Shown here: positions 10,660 through 25,444 of the stretch, piece by piece
How the letters are laid out: the number at the start of each line of letters is the position of its first letter
How positions within the stretch are numbered: position 1 is the first letter of the stretch
Assembly: GCA_002803225.1 (NCBI GenBank)
Contig: NXFV01001940.1
Location: 1-31,486, forward strand
Source of the DNA: Gamarada debralockiae
Lineage: Eukaryota > Ascomycota > Leotiomycetes > Helotiales > Hyphodiscaceae
Direction of reading: 5' to 3'
Length of the DNA: 31,486 bases
Notes under the pieces: model-generated
What the model was told of the DNA's origin: nothing
Database searches by the model: none
The model's input: only the letters and a program-made list of their open reading frames with translations
Program-made: the position numbers and the translations under genes

Positions 10660-12701
<2,042 letters not shown>

Positions 12702-13799
12702 ATTTCCCCTCCAGTTCCCCATGGTTTCGATCCACGATTTCGTTCTAGCAAAGATTTGAGATTGGTGGAAGGACATACATTTGCTCTCTGGTACTGCGGC
12801 ATGCGTTTTCCCTTTTTTTTCTGTCGTTGGGATTTCAATGATAAGATGATTGGGATGGGTGCGTGTCAAAATGGCTTTCGCGTTAGTCAGTGAGCATGCA
12901 ATAGAATCAATTCCTGCAATCTTCTCCATCTCGAATGTGACCATCTTCAATCTCGTGAACCACCTCGCCAAACATCATCAAAGATAGCTGCGCATCATCG
13001 TGCGACAGCTTTCACTTCTTCGATTACATCCCACTTTCCCTTCCACCACAATCTACAAAGGCATTCATGCCTGACTTGAGAGTGGGCCACATTTCAGTAC
13101 GAGGAAATTTCCGTCTTCCCATTAATTTATACGCTGGTACAGGGTTTCCAGTAGTGTAAAGATGTAATATATCAGTTTAGAGCCCTTCTAATATTACTAC
13201 AGGGTAGACTTTTTGGCACGTTATCCTATGAAATAGGAGTCAGGGTTTATGATACCATATCATAATTATTGCGGAAGGCCAAATGTTCTCATAGGAAGTA
13301 AAAAAGCAATATTACTGCCCTAGGCATGAAGAGTCGAGAGTGAGGCAGAAGAAAGTCACGACAAAATGGGAAATGGGGTCATGAACCGCGGGTTGCGTCT
13401 GAACCTCACTCTTCCTTCCACGGCAAACACCCCTCCTCAACAACCCCTCTTCCCCTTTGTCCGAACCACTAAGTGACTGTCATCACGGACGTTCTCGACA
13501 TTGGCCACAGAAGGCTCTGTCATTCCGCTGCTACACTGGAAACACTGCACTGATATAATCCCTCCTCTCTCAACTTTCAATCAAACCCATCTCTCTTAGC
13601 ATATTTTCTTCTATTTATTTCACAAGAAGGCAGCCAGGATATGGAGAAGTCACAGTGTTTAGATGAAAGGAATGTCTTTCTGGGCATCCGTGAATAACAC
13701 GTATATCAACTTGGAATTGAAACATCACTTAGTCAACAATCCCTGTCAAGATAAGTATCTCCATCCCATCTATTACATTCCTAGCTAACATTTCATCAC
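12702..13799. other. tef1 3' UTR and gene-poor spacer
   Basis: The first 250 bp or so is tef1 3' UTR and is the part that recurs at 13800-14075. The rest holds AT-rich patches around 13130-13310 and C/T-rich runs near 13380-13620 but no supportable gene. Confidence 0.5.
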
Positions 13800-14075
13800 G
13801 CAGGTGCCAAGAAGTAAACGGTTTCACCACTGTTTCCTCCCCGCTTCGACCCTCGATTTTGATTATCAAAGATTTGAGATTGGGGGAAGAAATTATACCA
13901 CAACACATTGCGCTCCTTTTGTACCTTGGCATGAATCTTTTCCCTTTCCTTTTGTCGTTGGGCTTTCCATGATGAGATGGTCAGTATGGGCGCGTGCTTC
14001 TTTACCTCGCGTTGAGCAACAAAAAGCTAGCGATCGAATCGATTCCTAGAACTTCTTCTTCACCTTGATTGTGAC
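13800..14075 (+). pseudogene. Diverged duplicate of the tef1 3' end and 3' UTR
   Basis: The block starts GCAGGTGCCAAGAAGTAA (13800-13817), which encodes AGAKK-stop exactly like the tef1 end at 12684-12701 (GCAGGCGCCAAGAAATAG). Collinear similarity then continues for about 260 bp of 3' UTR. Shared blocks include CAAAGATTTGAGATTGG, TGTCGTTGGG, an ATGATRAGATG stretch and TCGAAT/AATCRATTCCT near the end. The rest of the putative second tef1 copy is missing upstream. This indicates an old tandem or partial duplication whose body was deleted or decayed. Confidence 0.85.
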
Positions 14076-14743
14076 TGCTTCCACTTCGTGTCTTATCTCA
14101 TGCAATTCAGCACAAAAGTATTTCAATTTTTTCATTCATCTCTTGCATCCATTCAATTCCCTACCAATTGCTGCCAACTCCAACCGACACGTTAATTTCA
14201 ATCTCAATCAAGGCGCATCTATTCTGCTGATCACGACTTGTATTCCAAATATCGAAATCTCCAAGCCCGCAGACTCCTACCGTATCCAACTTTGCGATGA
14301 TTCATCGGCTCATTCCTTCCAACTCCTTCAATCCTAATGTGCCAGCATTCCGCCACATATCTTCGAAACATCGGAGCTCCCGCCAGAGTTCCTTCAACAC
14401 AAGCCACCGTAATATCTTCGAACACCCTTACACCACAAGCGCAAGACTGGCCAGCTCAAGTCTCAGCACGTCCCTACACATTTAGCCCAACTGGCTGCAG
14501 CTTCTCCACAACCAATGTACCACTTCCCACGATCGAAGCCCTGCACTGCCTAACCACCAGTTATACATCTTGTTGCAGAAGCAATTGGTCGAGGCACCAA
14601 AATCCTTCATCACCTTGGCGAAGAAAACAAAGAACGCATGTTGAGCACGGCAGGAAATTTTGAAGGCAGATGAAGTAGTGAGTTCCACCTACGCCCTAGC
14701 AGGTTGGACTTTTGAAACTCTCAAGCCAACAAGGAGGACTTTT
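14076..14743 (+). other. C/A-rich interval with broken coding-like frames
   Basis: Several overlapping plus-strand frames (for example from the ATG at 14297, and 14337-14663) have Ser/Thr/Arg-rich, presequence-like composition. A different frame near 14540-14645 gives a helix-like LLQKQLVEAPKSFITLAKK segment. No splice scheme that I tried joins them cleanly, so this may be a decayed gene or chance. No product can be named. Confidence 0.25.
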
Positions 14744-14909
14744 GTTGCAGATCGTATCGCGAATCTTGTGAACGAAACCCTTGCTCACGACCTGCTCTCG
14801 CTCTGTCAAGTCTACCTAACAGTTTCGTTGTAGATTGCACCGTAGATCTCTGAACGGAGCCTTGCTCACGATCTTCCCTTGCTTCGTCTCTAACTCCCAG
14901 GTAAAACTG
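14744..14909. repeat. 83-bp diverged tandem duplication
   Basis: Unit one (14744-14826) and unit two (14827-about 14909) both begin GTTG(C/T)AGAT and share GAACG(A/G)A/G followed by CCTTGCTCACGA at the same offset, then similar C/T-rich tails. The similarity is moderate, so the duplication is old. It lies in noncoding DNA. Confidence 0.6.
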
Positions 14910-15186
14910 TATCAAGGATAACTATTAGGCTGAGACTAATGTTAAGGTGGTTTTCTTAAACGCTATATCCTGAATTCGCTGCGTCAACCCACGTAATTGC
15001 ATCTCGGCTGCTACGTAGCAGCACAAGGCGTTCCCTCAGCCTTACTAACATGTTTCCATGAGCTTCTTACTTGATAGATGTATTCCTTATATAGCTTCAT
15101 TAATTCTGGTATGGTGGAGGGTCGGCTCTTCGTCTCGCAAGTGCAGAGCAAGAATGGATATTAGAACCTCCTTTCCAACGTGGCAC

Positions 15187-15292
15187 TTGAGTTGAGTTGA
15201 GTTTAAACCCTTACCCAACTTAAATAAAAATTATTAGCTACTCAAACTCAACTCAAATCAACTCAACTCAACTCAATTAATACTTGAGTAGC
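15187..15292. repeat. ACTCA microsatellite forming a long inverted repeat
   Basis: A TTGAG-repeat arm at 15187-15204 faces an ACTCA-repeat arm at 15244-15276; 16 nt (15187-15202) pair perfectly with 15261-15276. A second perfect 9-nt pair is GCTACTCAA (15237-15245) with TTGAGTAGC (15284-15292). The DNA could extrude a hairpin and may mark a breakpoint or the edge of an insertion. Confidence 0.75.
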
Positions 15293-15444
15293 TGAGTAGA
15301 AAAGGGGGATAAGGGAAGATCGTCGTAGAGAGGGTCTAGTCACGTGCTCACTAAGCCTAATTAAGACTAGGGACTAGGAGAGCAATAACCTTCCTTGCTT
15401 TATAAGCCAATGGGTAGGCTTAGAAATTAGCTACCTTCAGTATC

Positions 15445-15742
15445 TGTGACAGTCCTAGCGGAATGCCACGTGCTCCGACCCTGGTCCTTACAATTGTAAG
15501 AATACAAAATATCAGCCAGCAGGGCCACGTGCATGGGTCACGTGCCAGACTATCTGATTCACGCCTGAAGGATTACAGTCAATACGTCGTAGGGCGCTCT
15601 ATCGCACTAGATATACCTAGGCATAGCAGCTCCTGTATTATAGAGCTCCTTTCCTTCTCTCCTTAACTTAGTATTCTAGTAAAATACAGCACCTTCGTTG
15701 AAGAGTCTCCCATGTGAGACCCCGTTTCGTCGAGCTGTCACA
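15445..15742. mobile_element. Solo LTR, 298 bp
   Basis: Begins TGTGACAG and ends CTGTCACA, a perfect 8-bp terminal inverted repeat with the TG...CA ends typical of LTRs. The flanking 5-mers GTATC (15440-15444) and GTAGC (15743-15747) fit a target-site duplication with one mutation. Three CACGTG boxes lie inside (15467, 15526, 15539). No internal retroelement coding region adjoins, so this is a solo LTR left by recombination. A related end occurs at 31250. A gypsy-type origin is a guess. Confidence 0.7.
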
Positions 15743-15783
15743 GTAGCTATATCTAATAATAGAGATATTCTTCCACCGTAATG

Positions 15784-18497
15784 CTAGGACGAGGTCGCAG
15801 ATCCCCCTAGAGCCTCCGACTGCCAACTGTTATCCGCAAACAAGTAATCAAAGCTCGAATTGCCTTCAATAATTTCATTCAAACAGAGGAGTGAGTCGCC
15901 CGGGTCTGCGGCGTTATAGTTTTGGGGATCTTGATTGCTAACATACTGCTCGAAATGATGACCTTGAGAAGTTGTTAGTTTATTCACAATTTCATTTTGT
16001 GATAAACGATGCAGTGGCCATGGAAATGTATCTGATGGCGTGTATTCCCATGGTTGAGCAAGTCCTGTCTCTTCCAATGCCGAAAGAAGGCTACCGCTGG
16101 AGATGGATGCGGCTGTTCTTTCCTCCAATTGATCCAAGACCTGTCGAACCATTTCTGCACATCGATTCGCAGCCTTGAGTTCGATCTGTTCGAAAATTCG
16201 AATGCTGAGTCTGCATAGGCTCTTCAGGTTTTCCGTCCCTTCAGCAAACGGTTCGTCTGCAATTCTCATCAAGAGGACGAGCGTAGCTTGCAGACAATAG
16301 AAACAGTAATAGCTCCAACGCCTTAAGCTTGGTGCCCGTATGAAGAGTTGATGAATGTGAATGACCATATCACGGGAAGCATCCAATGCAGATATCTTGT
16401 ACACATCGTCGGACGTGGTTTTGAGGCTCTCGGTCGGCTTCTTAACCCACGCTTGATGAGATATTATAACAGCAAGATTATAGTCTGACAGTAGTGAGCA
16501 AGTCAATATTAATAAGAGCACTATCTGTTCCTGTAGACAAACCTATATAGAGGATAGGGAAGGGGCTAATCACTTACGTATTCGAAGGCTACTGCGCTGC
16601 CTAGCCTTCCAATCAATGGGTGACTCGTGTTGACAGTCAGAGTCCTTATGCTCCTCCTGAAAGCGAAGGTGTTTCGGTAAAGAATCTCTCCACCGCAGCA
16701 AATCGTCCCGGAAGGTGCTCATCAAATCATTAAAAGGCAGATTGGGATGCTTCCGTATATCAGTGTTATTTACCTGAAAAAGCCGAACTCATTAGCATTT
16801 GAGACATATTGTCATAGTATATGCTATACGGTGGATAAGACGAACCAGCTTTAGAATCTTTTGAATGGTTTTGGCAACTTCCGCAAGATATCGAATGAAA
16901 GCAACTTGAGATACCTCGTGCGAATCGCGTTCGTAAGGTCCCTGCTTGCAGAAGTCAGCTATGTGAATTCAAAGTTCTTCTGAAAGGATTCACGTACATT
17001 AGCGAGGGGATACTTTATGTTCACGTCGCAACTTCTGATAGACATGGGCCGCCCTGAATCCAAGCTCAATTCGACCTCTTGAACATAAATCAACCACCAG
17101 GTGCGTCTGGCCTCTTCAGCGTCCAACCCAAGGTATCCGTGTGTTGATTCGTTATTCAAGCCGATGGAAAATGCTAGGCGAGTGGAGATCCCGGCAAGAT
17201 TGTATGCCACTAGATTCGTCAGTGTTTCTTTCTTGGATAAAACATCTTCCTTACAACTTGGTTTGATAGCGTGCTGGGCATATGCTCCCTGCATCATAGA
17301 TCAGCATGAGCTGTGCAAAATAGCGATGAAGCTGTTGGGCTTCTAACCATGAGCATTCCAGCTTGAACCAGCTCCAGGTTCACGGCGTCCATGAGCTGGC
17401 CCAGTAAGTCTTGTGCTTCAGCGAAATACCACGAAGCCCACGATGAACTGTCTTCTTGGTCATCTTCGTAAAGCGCGCCCAAAGCAAGGGCTGCATACAA
17501 GAGGCACAGAAACTGTCGTTGAGTAAAGTTTTCTCGAGGTGGAACGAATAGGCGATTGTCACCCAGGAGAGACCTGAGCGTTGCATACCTTTCCTTGAAA
17601 TTGGTGATATTAAATATGGGAAGGAACACGTGAATAGTACGAAAAAAGCTGTCGAGGTGCCTGTCCGCGACATCTCTTTGTAGACGTCTATGGTGGCGGA
17701 AAGGAGCGTCAGAGGGCATTACGTAGTCATAGAATCCCGGCAACTCATCCAAGCCAAGAATTTCTGACGAGCAACAGCTTGCTGAACTGACACTTGTGCA
17801 TTGTCTGCGACTGCTTGTGCAAAGTCTTTTCGGCGAAAGACCGGTGTCTTCTTCCAGTTGGCGAATTCTCTTGCTTAATGAAGAAGCCAGGACAAAGGTG
17901 GATGTGGCACCTTGGTGAATTAGACATTGCGCATGTTCTCTTGCCAAATTGACTCACCGTAATGCTCGAAACAGCCGGTGTGTGGATTTAACTGCGTAAC
18001 GCAAGACACTTGTATCTGATGGATCTGAGTAACTTTGTTATCTGCTGGGGGAGGTTTAGCACAGCGAAGAAATCAAATTTAGGCAAGTCCATCTCACCTT
18101 GTGCCATATGTGGAAGTTGGCCAAGGCTTTGTTGTCGTTCCATCGATTTTTGTAGACGTTCGAGGCGGGAAAGGATAAGATCTAGCTTTCTGTGACGTTG
18201 AGTTAGGAGAGGTGACATGTCCACAGAATCGCAAGACCCTCACTCTGCCACGATTCCATGTCCTGCTGATGGCGGAAACGTAAATGTACATTCGTGGCCC
18301 TTTTTCCTGCATTGGTCGCAAGGTTGAATGCCATCGCACTGAACGTTCAGTACTTGATGCTAGAAAGGACAGTGGTAGAAATCACATACTTTGATTCTTT
18401 TCTCACGACATCTCTCACAGGCACCTGGGGCCTTCTTGCGAACCATGTTCGGGACGTTAGGGCCTGCTGCCTGCACCAGGGATAGTTGTTGAGCCAT
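15784..18497 (-). CDS. Zn2Cys6 fungal transcription factor (cluster regulator)
   Basis: The model is complement(join(15784..16484,16578..16773,16846..16941,16998..17288,17348..17873,17958..17991,18098..18189,18244..18338,18390..18497)), 712 residues. Cys 27, 30, 37, 43, 46 and 53 form a perfect CX2CX6CX5CX2CX6C binuclear cluster, split by an intron just before Cys37. A heptad-like linker (KLDLILSRLERLQKSME) suggests a dimerisation coiled coil. The middle holds the fungal-specific transcription factor domain, with an AEEARRTWWLIYVQEVELS stretch and a SGRPMSI loop. Exon joins around 17874-18097 (an AAG acceptor) and 16942-16997 are chosen to keep the frame and match family sequence, and are less certain than the rest. 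It is divergent from the P450 gene with 777 bp between starts. Its place at the cluster edge suggests a pathway-specific activator. Confidence 0.88.
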
Positions 18498-19274
18498 CTG
18501 CGCTTGTCTGGAAGATATGCGTGGGAGCGAACAGGTGTGGGAATCTATGCAGCAGTCAACAGTTGGGCTACTTCATTTTACAATTTAGGGCTTTGAGTGA
18601 CCACAAGGCGAGATGCGCGTGAAAGCTTTCGTACCTATTCATTCAGCCAGCACTGAGGATGCCGCTGTGAAGCTGCAGTGGATGGAGAGAATGTGACGAA
18701 AGGCCCAAAGGGCCTAGAAACCAAAAATCCTGGGGGAAGATGCTAGTGCGTAAGTAGACTAGCTGCCCTCCTTCTCTACGAATTCCGTGACAGATACAGT
18801 ACTTCTGGGCATTTGCTGCGTCTCCACAACTGCCGTGCTTGACCTAGTCTCGATTTGATATTGTACCGAAAGCTTATGCCGCTTTGACTCTGCTGCTTTG
18901 ACCCAAGCCTCTGGTTATCCTTGCTAGTCTAGCCTTCCTTGTCCCGTTTATGCGTGGTGGGAGCCGCCGTCACGGAATTTCCCCCGCACCCCCCCTCAAA
19001 AGTTGTCGGTCGGGCCAGACGGCGTACACTTATGGTTCTACTGGGGTTCGTTACGCCTACCTAAACTAAAGGAAGATGCGACCGCCCAACTCCACCCCGG
19101 AACCTTCGTGCCATGTAGAGTAGTATAATATGCTATGGTTCGTCAACATAAGCCCAATTGCCAATTGCGACTCGGAACACAAGTGGAATCGATCAAAACT
19201 CATAGTTAAAGGTTGCCTCTCTTGTGCACTTGACAACCGCGACGATAGTTCTGCTGCGTTGTGCCGCCGCTTCA
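18498..19274. promoter_or_regulatory. Divergent promoter of regulator and P450 genes
   Basis: 777 bp between two start codons. It contains GAATTCCGTGAC (18780-18791) and, inverted 178 bp on, GTCACGGAATTT (18969-18980); 11 of 12 bases match. This presents facing CCG and CGG triplets, the half-site type of Zn2Cys6 proteins. The second arm runs on into CCCCCG. I see no perfect copy of the 22-bp element found at the other cluster promoters. Confidence 0.4.
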
Positions 19275-21285
19275 ATGGCTAACCTCGCCACCATTATTCT
19301 CACTGTCGGCTTCCTGATCATCGTTGCACTCATCCAAGTAGCACTAGCTTTGACGAGGTCAAAGTCGCTCCCGCCAGGTCCCCCCATGCTTCCCGTCATC
19401 GGTAATTCTCTAATTCCTGGGTCGTTCTTCAAGCTCACACCCCCGATCAGGAAACCTGCACCAGATTCCGACGAAGAAAGCGTACCTGAAGTACGCATCA
19501 CGGCCCATCGCGACAACTATTTAAACTAACGAGAGGCAGATTTCAAGAATGGGGTAAACAGTATGGCCCTATTATCTCCCTGAAATTGGGGTCAGGGAAC
19601 TTGATAGTACTTAACACAGCACGCTCAGTGAAGGAGTGAGTAGACAGCCGTTGCAACCAGTTGAATTGTTAAGAGTCTGACAGTCTTACTCATTAGCTTG
19701 TTTGACAAAAAGGGCGCAATTTACTCTAGCAGACCCCCAAACCACATTGGCTCCGAGCTTATCACCCGTGACAATACCCACCTGCTGCTCATGCCGTACG
19801 GAGTAGAGTGGCGAAACCAGAGAAAAATCTATCAATCGATTCTCAACATCACTGCGGTGACATCACTCCAGCGGCTTCAGGAGGCAGAAGCTATTCTTAC
19901 CCTACAGCAACTTGCGCACACACCAGAAAAGTATTACGACCACATCCGCCGATACTCAACTGCCGTCATCTTATCGTCAGTGTTCGGCATTCGGGGTCCA
20001 GAATTTAAAGATCCAAACATACAGCGCCTCTATCACGTCCAAGACCAGTTCACGGCCATACTAGAAACTGGCGCCACTCCGCCGGTTGACATATTCCCTT
20101 TCCTGAAAAAGCTGCCTACGTTTCTGGCTCCATGGCGAAAGAAGGCCATGTCCATTCGATTTGAACAACGACAGTTATACTTTGAATTGCTCGAAAATGT
20201 TAAGCAAAGAATAGAACGAGGAGTTCATAGGAACTGTTTCATGGACGAACTTTTGGATGAGTCAAAACGCGAGAAAAATGGGATAGACGAAGAACATATT
20301 GCTTATATCGGGGGTGTACTCATGGAAGGGGGGTCTGATACAACTGCTTCGACCCTGCTTTCCTTTCTGCTGGCTATGGTTAAATACCCCACTGTTCTTC
20401 GGAAAGCGCAGGCAGAAGTAGATCAAGTTTGTGGTACTGAAAGATCGCCTACATTTCAAGACATGGAGCAATTGAATTACATAAAAAACTGCATGGCAGA
20501 GGTTAGTCTCATGGTATTTTCAAGCGTCCGCTACTGACGAGATTCAGACTCTTAGATGGCGCCCCGTGGCTGCTGGTGGCATCCCTCATGTCTTAATTGA
20601 AGGTAAAGTCGGTTCTTTATTGTCAGAAAGGCGTGTCTAACCGACGGCAGATGACATATACGGGGAGTATCACTTCCCAAAAGGCTCGGTGTTCCTAGCA
20701 AATACCTGGTATGGACAACCCCTTGTCTGAAGACTCCCTCAACCTCAATCTAGCCACTAAGAATCGGAAATAGGGCAATTCATCATGACACTGAATATTA
20801 TGACCATCCTGAAGAATTCATACCAGAACGATACACGAATAACGAATTCGGCTTCAAGGATGGCTGTGAAGCTCCCAGCGGAATGCGTAAAACCTATGCA
20901 TTTGGAGCTGGAAGGCGAATTTGTCCTGGCCAACACCTTGCAGAGAATTCCTTGGTAAGTAATAAATTCCCTGCGCCAAAAGGGGAAACTCTCTCTGTCT
21001 TGCGTCAGTTACTGCGTGTTGTGCTGACCTGAGTATTAGGTGGTCAACATGGCAAAACTCGTCTGGGCCTTTGACATCGTCCCTGGCATGAATCCCATCA
21101 CCGGGAAGAGATTTTCGAAAGACGAAATCATTGATTCGGTCGAAACACAGTGGACGGATGGTTTTCTCACGGCTCCAAAGCCATTCCCCATCACCATTTC
21201 TGTGCGTTCTGCAACACATGCAGAAGTTATCAACAGAGAAGGCAAAGTAGCAGCGAACGAAGTGTTCCGCGAGTATGAGGATTAA
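19275..21285 (+). CDS. Cytochrome P450 monooxygenase, class E group I (ordA-like)
   Basis: The model is join(19275..19401,19451..19490,19540..19635,19697..20501,20548..20602,20651..20708,20774..20954,21040..21285), 535 residues, typical for a microsomal fungal P450. The N-terminal hydrophobic anchor spans residues 4-27, followed by the Pro-rich LPPGPP hinge. Two 49-nt introns bracket a 40-nt exon that supplies the family segment GNLHQIPTKKAYLK. The I-helix oxygen motif GGSDTT is at about 299-304, ExxR at 356-359 (ETLR), PERY at 411-414 and the heme loop FGAGRRICPG with ligand Cys444. All key residues are present. Such enzymes hydroxylate or otherwise oxidise small lipophilic molecules at the ER face, using NADPH-P450 reductase. 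The substrate is unknown. Position beside the regulator and an FAD hydroxylase points to consecutive oxidation of one compound. Confidence 0.95.
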
Positions 21286-22195
21286 ATTCTCATTGATCAA
21301 TAGCGACGATCAAGAATCAAGACATAGGATTTCCGACGGTTGCCGTTGAATGTGCGATTTTAGCAATTGAAACAATCTTCACATACTCTAGCATGAGAGT
21401 CTCATGACCCATGGCGCTTAATGGCATTACCTCTTGAGAGTCTAAGGACAGCACCCTTAAAATGAAAAGCAAGAGATCCTGCAGACCAATAGACAGTGAC
21501 GCTGTGGAGACAATGCTCCGCGAGTCACGCGTTCTGCCTTTCTGCCGATCACGACCAAGACGCCTTGAGGGGTATCTGACATGAATATGGAATCTTTGCC
21601 GTAGAGTGGTAGTGTGAATTCTGAGTGGTCCATTCTCCAACCAAGACAACCTTCTGCGTCCCCGGAACCAAGGCGAATGTGTATGTCAAATTGTGGATGC
21701 CGGAAATCCCGCGGGTCAATCAGATTTCAATATTTACTCCGCCCGTATTTTATTGCCACGACCTTGGCGAGTTCGCGGATTATTAGCAATACGGGTAGTA
21801 AAGACTTGATTCCAATACCTAATTTCTACTACTTTCACACCACCTCAAGGCTGGCAGTAGCCAATTATAAGAAAGAAAATCTTGCGTATATCCTCACTGG
21901 GAATCTTTGACGAGATCTTGAGTGATATTATCGAAGATCAAGCTAACAAATAAACTGGGGCGGCCTTAGTAGTTGCCAAATGTAAGTACTTGGGGTCTTT
22001 ACCGTGGTAGAATCGCTGTGATGCCGAGGGTTAAGTAACCTCAAATTTATTACGTCGGCGCCGGAAGGATATGCCATTTTCTACGTCCCAAGCCTCATCT
22101 TTTCGCGATCCTTACTAGAGCTCATACATAGGAAGAAAGATTCAACTCATTTTTGTCCATTTTGTCATTTGTAATAATACCTCTCTGTCTCCAAA
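21286..22195. other. P450 3' flank and monooxygenase promoter
   Basis: 910 bp without a supportable gene; the 110-codon minus frame at 21317-21649 has no family features. It holds the 22-bp candidate regulator site at 21700-21721, about 475 bp before the monooxygenase ATG. Confidence 0.55.
21700..21721 (+). promoter_or_regulatory. Cluster motif copy 1 (CGG-N5-CCG)
   Basis: The element begins CCGGAAATCCCG and ends CAATC. It matches 19 of 22 positions of the copy at 27959-27980, in the same orientation. The inner CGG-AAATC-CCG is an inverted CGG half-site pair, the usual target form of dimeric Zn2Cys6 regulators. Binding by the cluster regulator is inference. Confidence 0.55.
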
Positions 22196-24697
<2,502 letters not shown>

Positions 24698-25444
24698 AAA
24701 AGAAGATGAATTTAGAATACATGTCTATATGAGCGCTAAATCTCTGTACGTAGCGGATCGTTGCCGCCTATATCGCAAGCAGTGCAGGGTTGACACTAGA
24801 GACATCTGTTCTCTTAACACATTTCTATTTCCCAGGAACCATCGAATGGAAAATAAAAGACTGGCGGCGCTTCAGGTAGGTATCTGAAGGAAACAGGGAG
24901 ACTCTAGTGATGAGCATCATAGATAAGAGCTGAATCATGTATGGATACGCTCCGTAGTGATAGAGCAGCTGTCAGATGGAATGCATGTGTTTTAACCTCC
25001 TGTATTGGACTTAGCCCTCGGCGGGTGGTAAGCCTCTATCTATACGCTCCCTAGCCCTTTATAGCTCTGTAACTAAGTCTCTCTGACTGACAACAGCCAC
25101 GTCCATGTGTAGCTAAAATTGAAAAGTTTGCAGCTAGCGGCTGAGACTGTCAACTGAAGTATGTAACCAGGTTACCAGACTCTCGAAAGTGGCGTCCAGA
25201 AGAGATTGCCCCCCTTTACTCATGAGAACGTCTTATAAATCATACTGGATCCTGGTTTACTGGCACGCTTACACATTGCTTTACTGTGTCAATGAGAATA
25301 TTGCTCATGGAAGGGTTATTTGAATTTAAATTTTATTAACTGTATGGGCTCGGAAGACCAACATAAGAGAAGTACAGAAATCTTAATCCTCATGTTATCT
25401 TCTTTGATATGCCTTGGTAGGCCGCTTGAGACACCTCAGTCGCC
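24698..25444. other. Convergent 3' spacer
   Basis: 747 bp between the convergent ends of the monooxygenase and hydrolase genes. No gene, repeat or clear motif seen. Both 3' UTRs should lie here. Confidence 0.6.

Noticed and set aside
16959..16997. 39-nt intron in the regulator (acceptor at 16959)
   Set aside because: Too short and out of frame; the acceptor at 16942, with CTGAC branch site, gives a 56-nt intron and an open frame.
19275..19541. Apparent frameshift in the P450 N-terminus (open frame to 19529 does not join the next exon)
   Set aside because: Two 49-nt GT-AG introns around a 40-nt exon (19451-19490) restore the family segment GNLHQIP and the frame, so the gene is intact.
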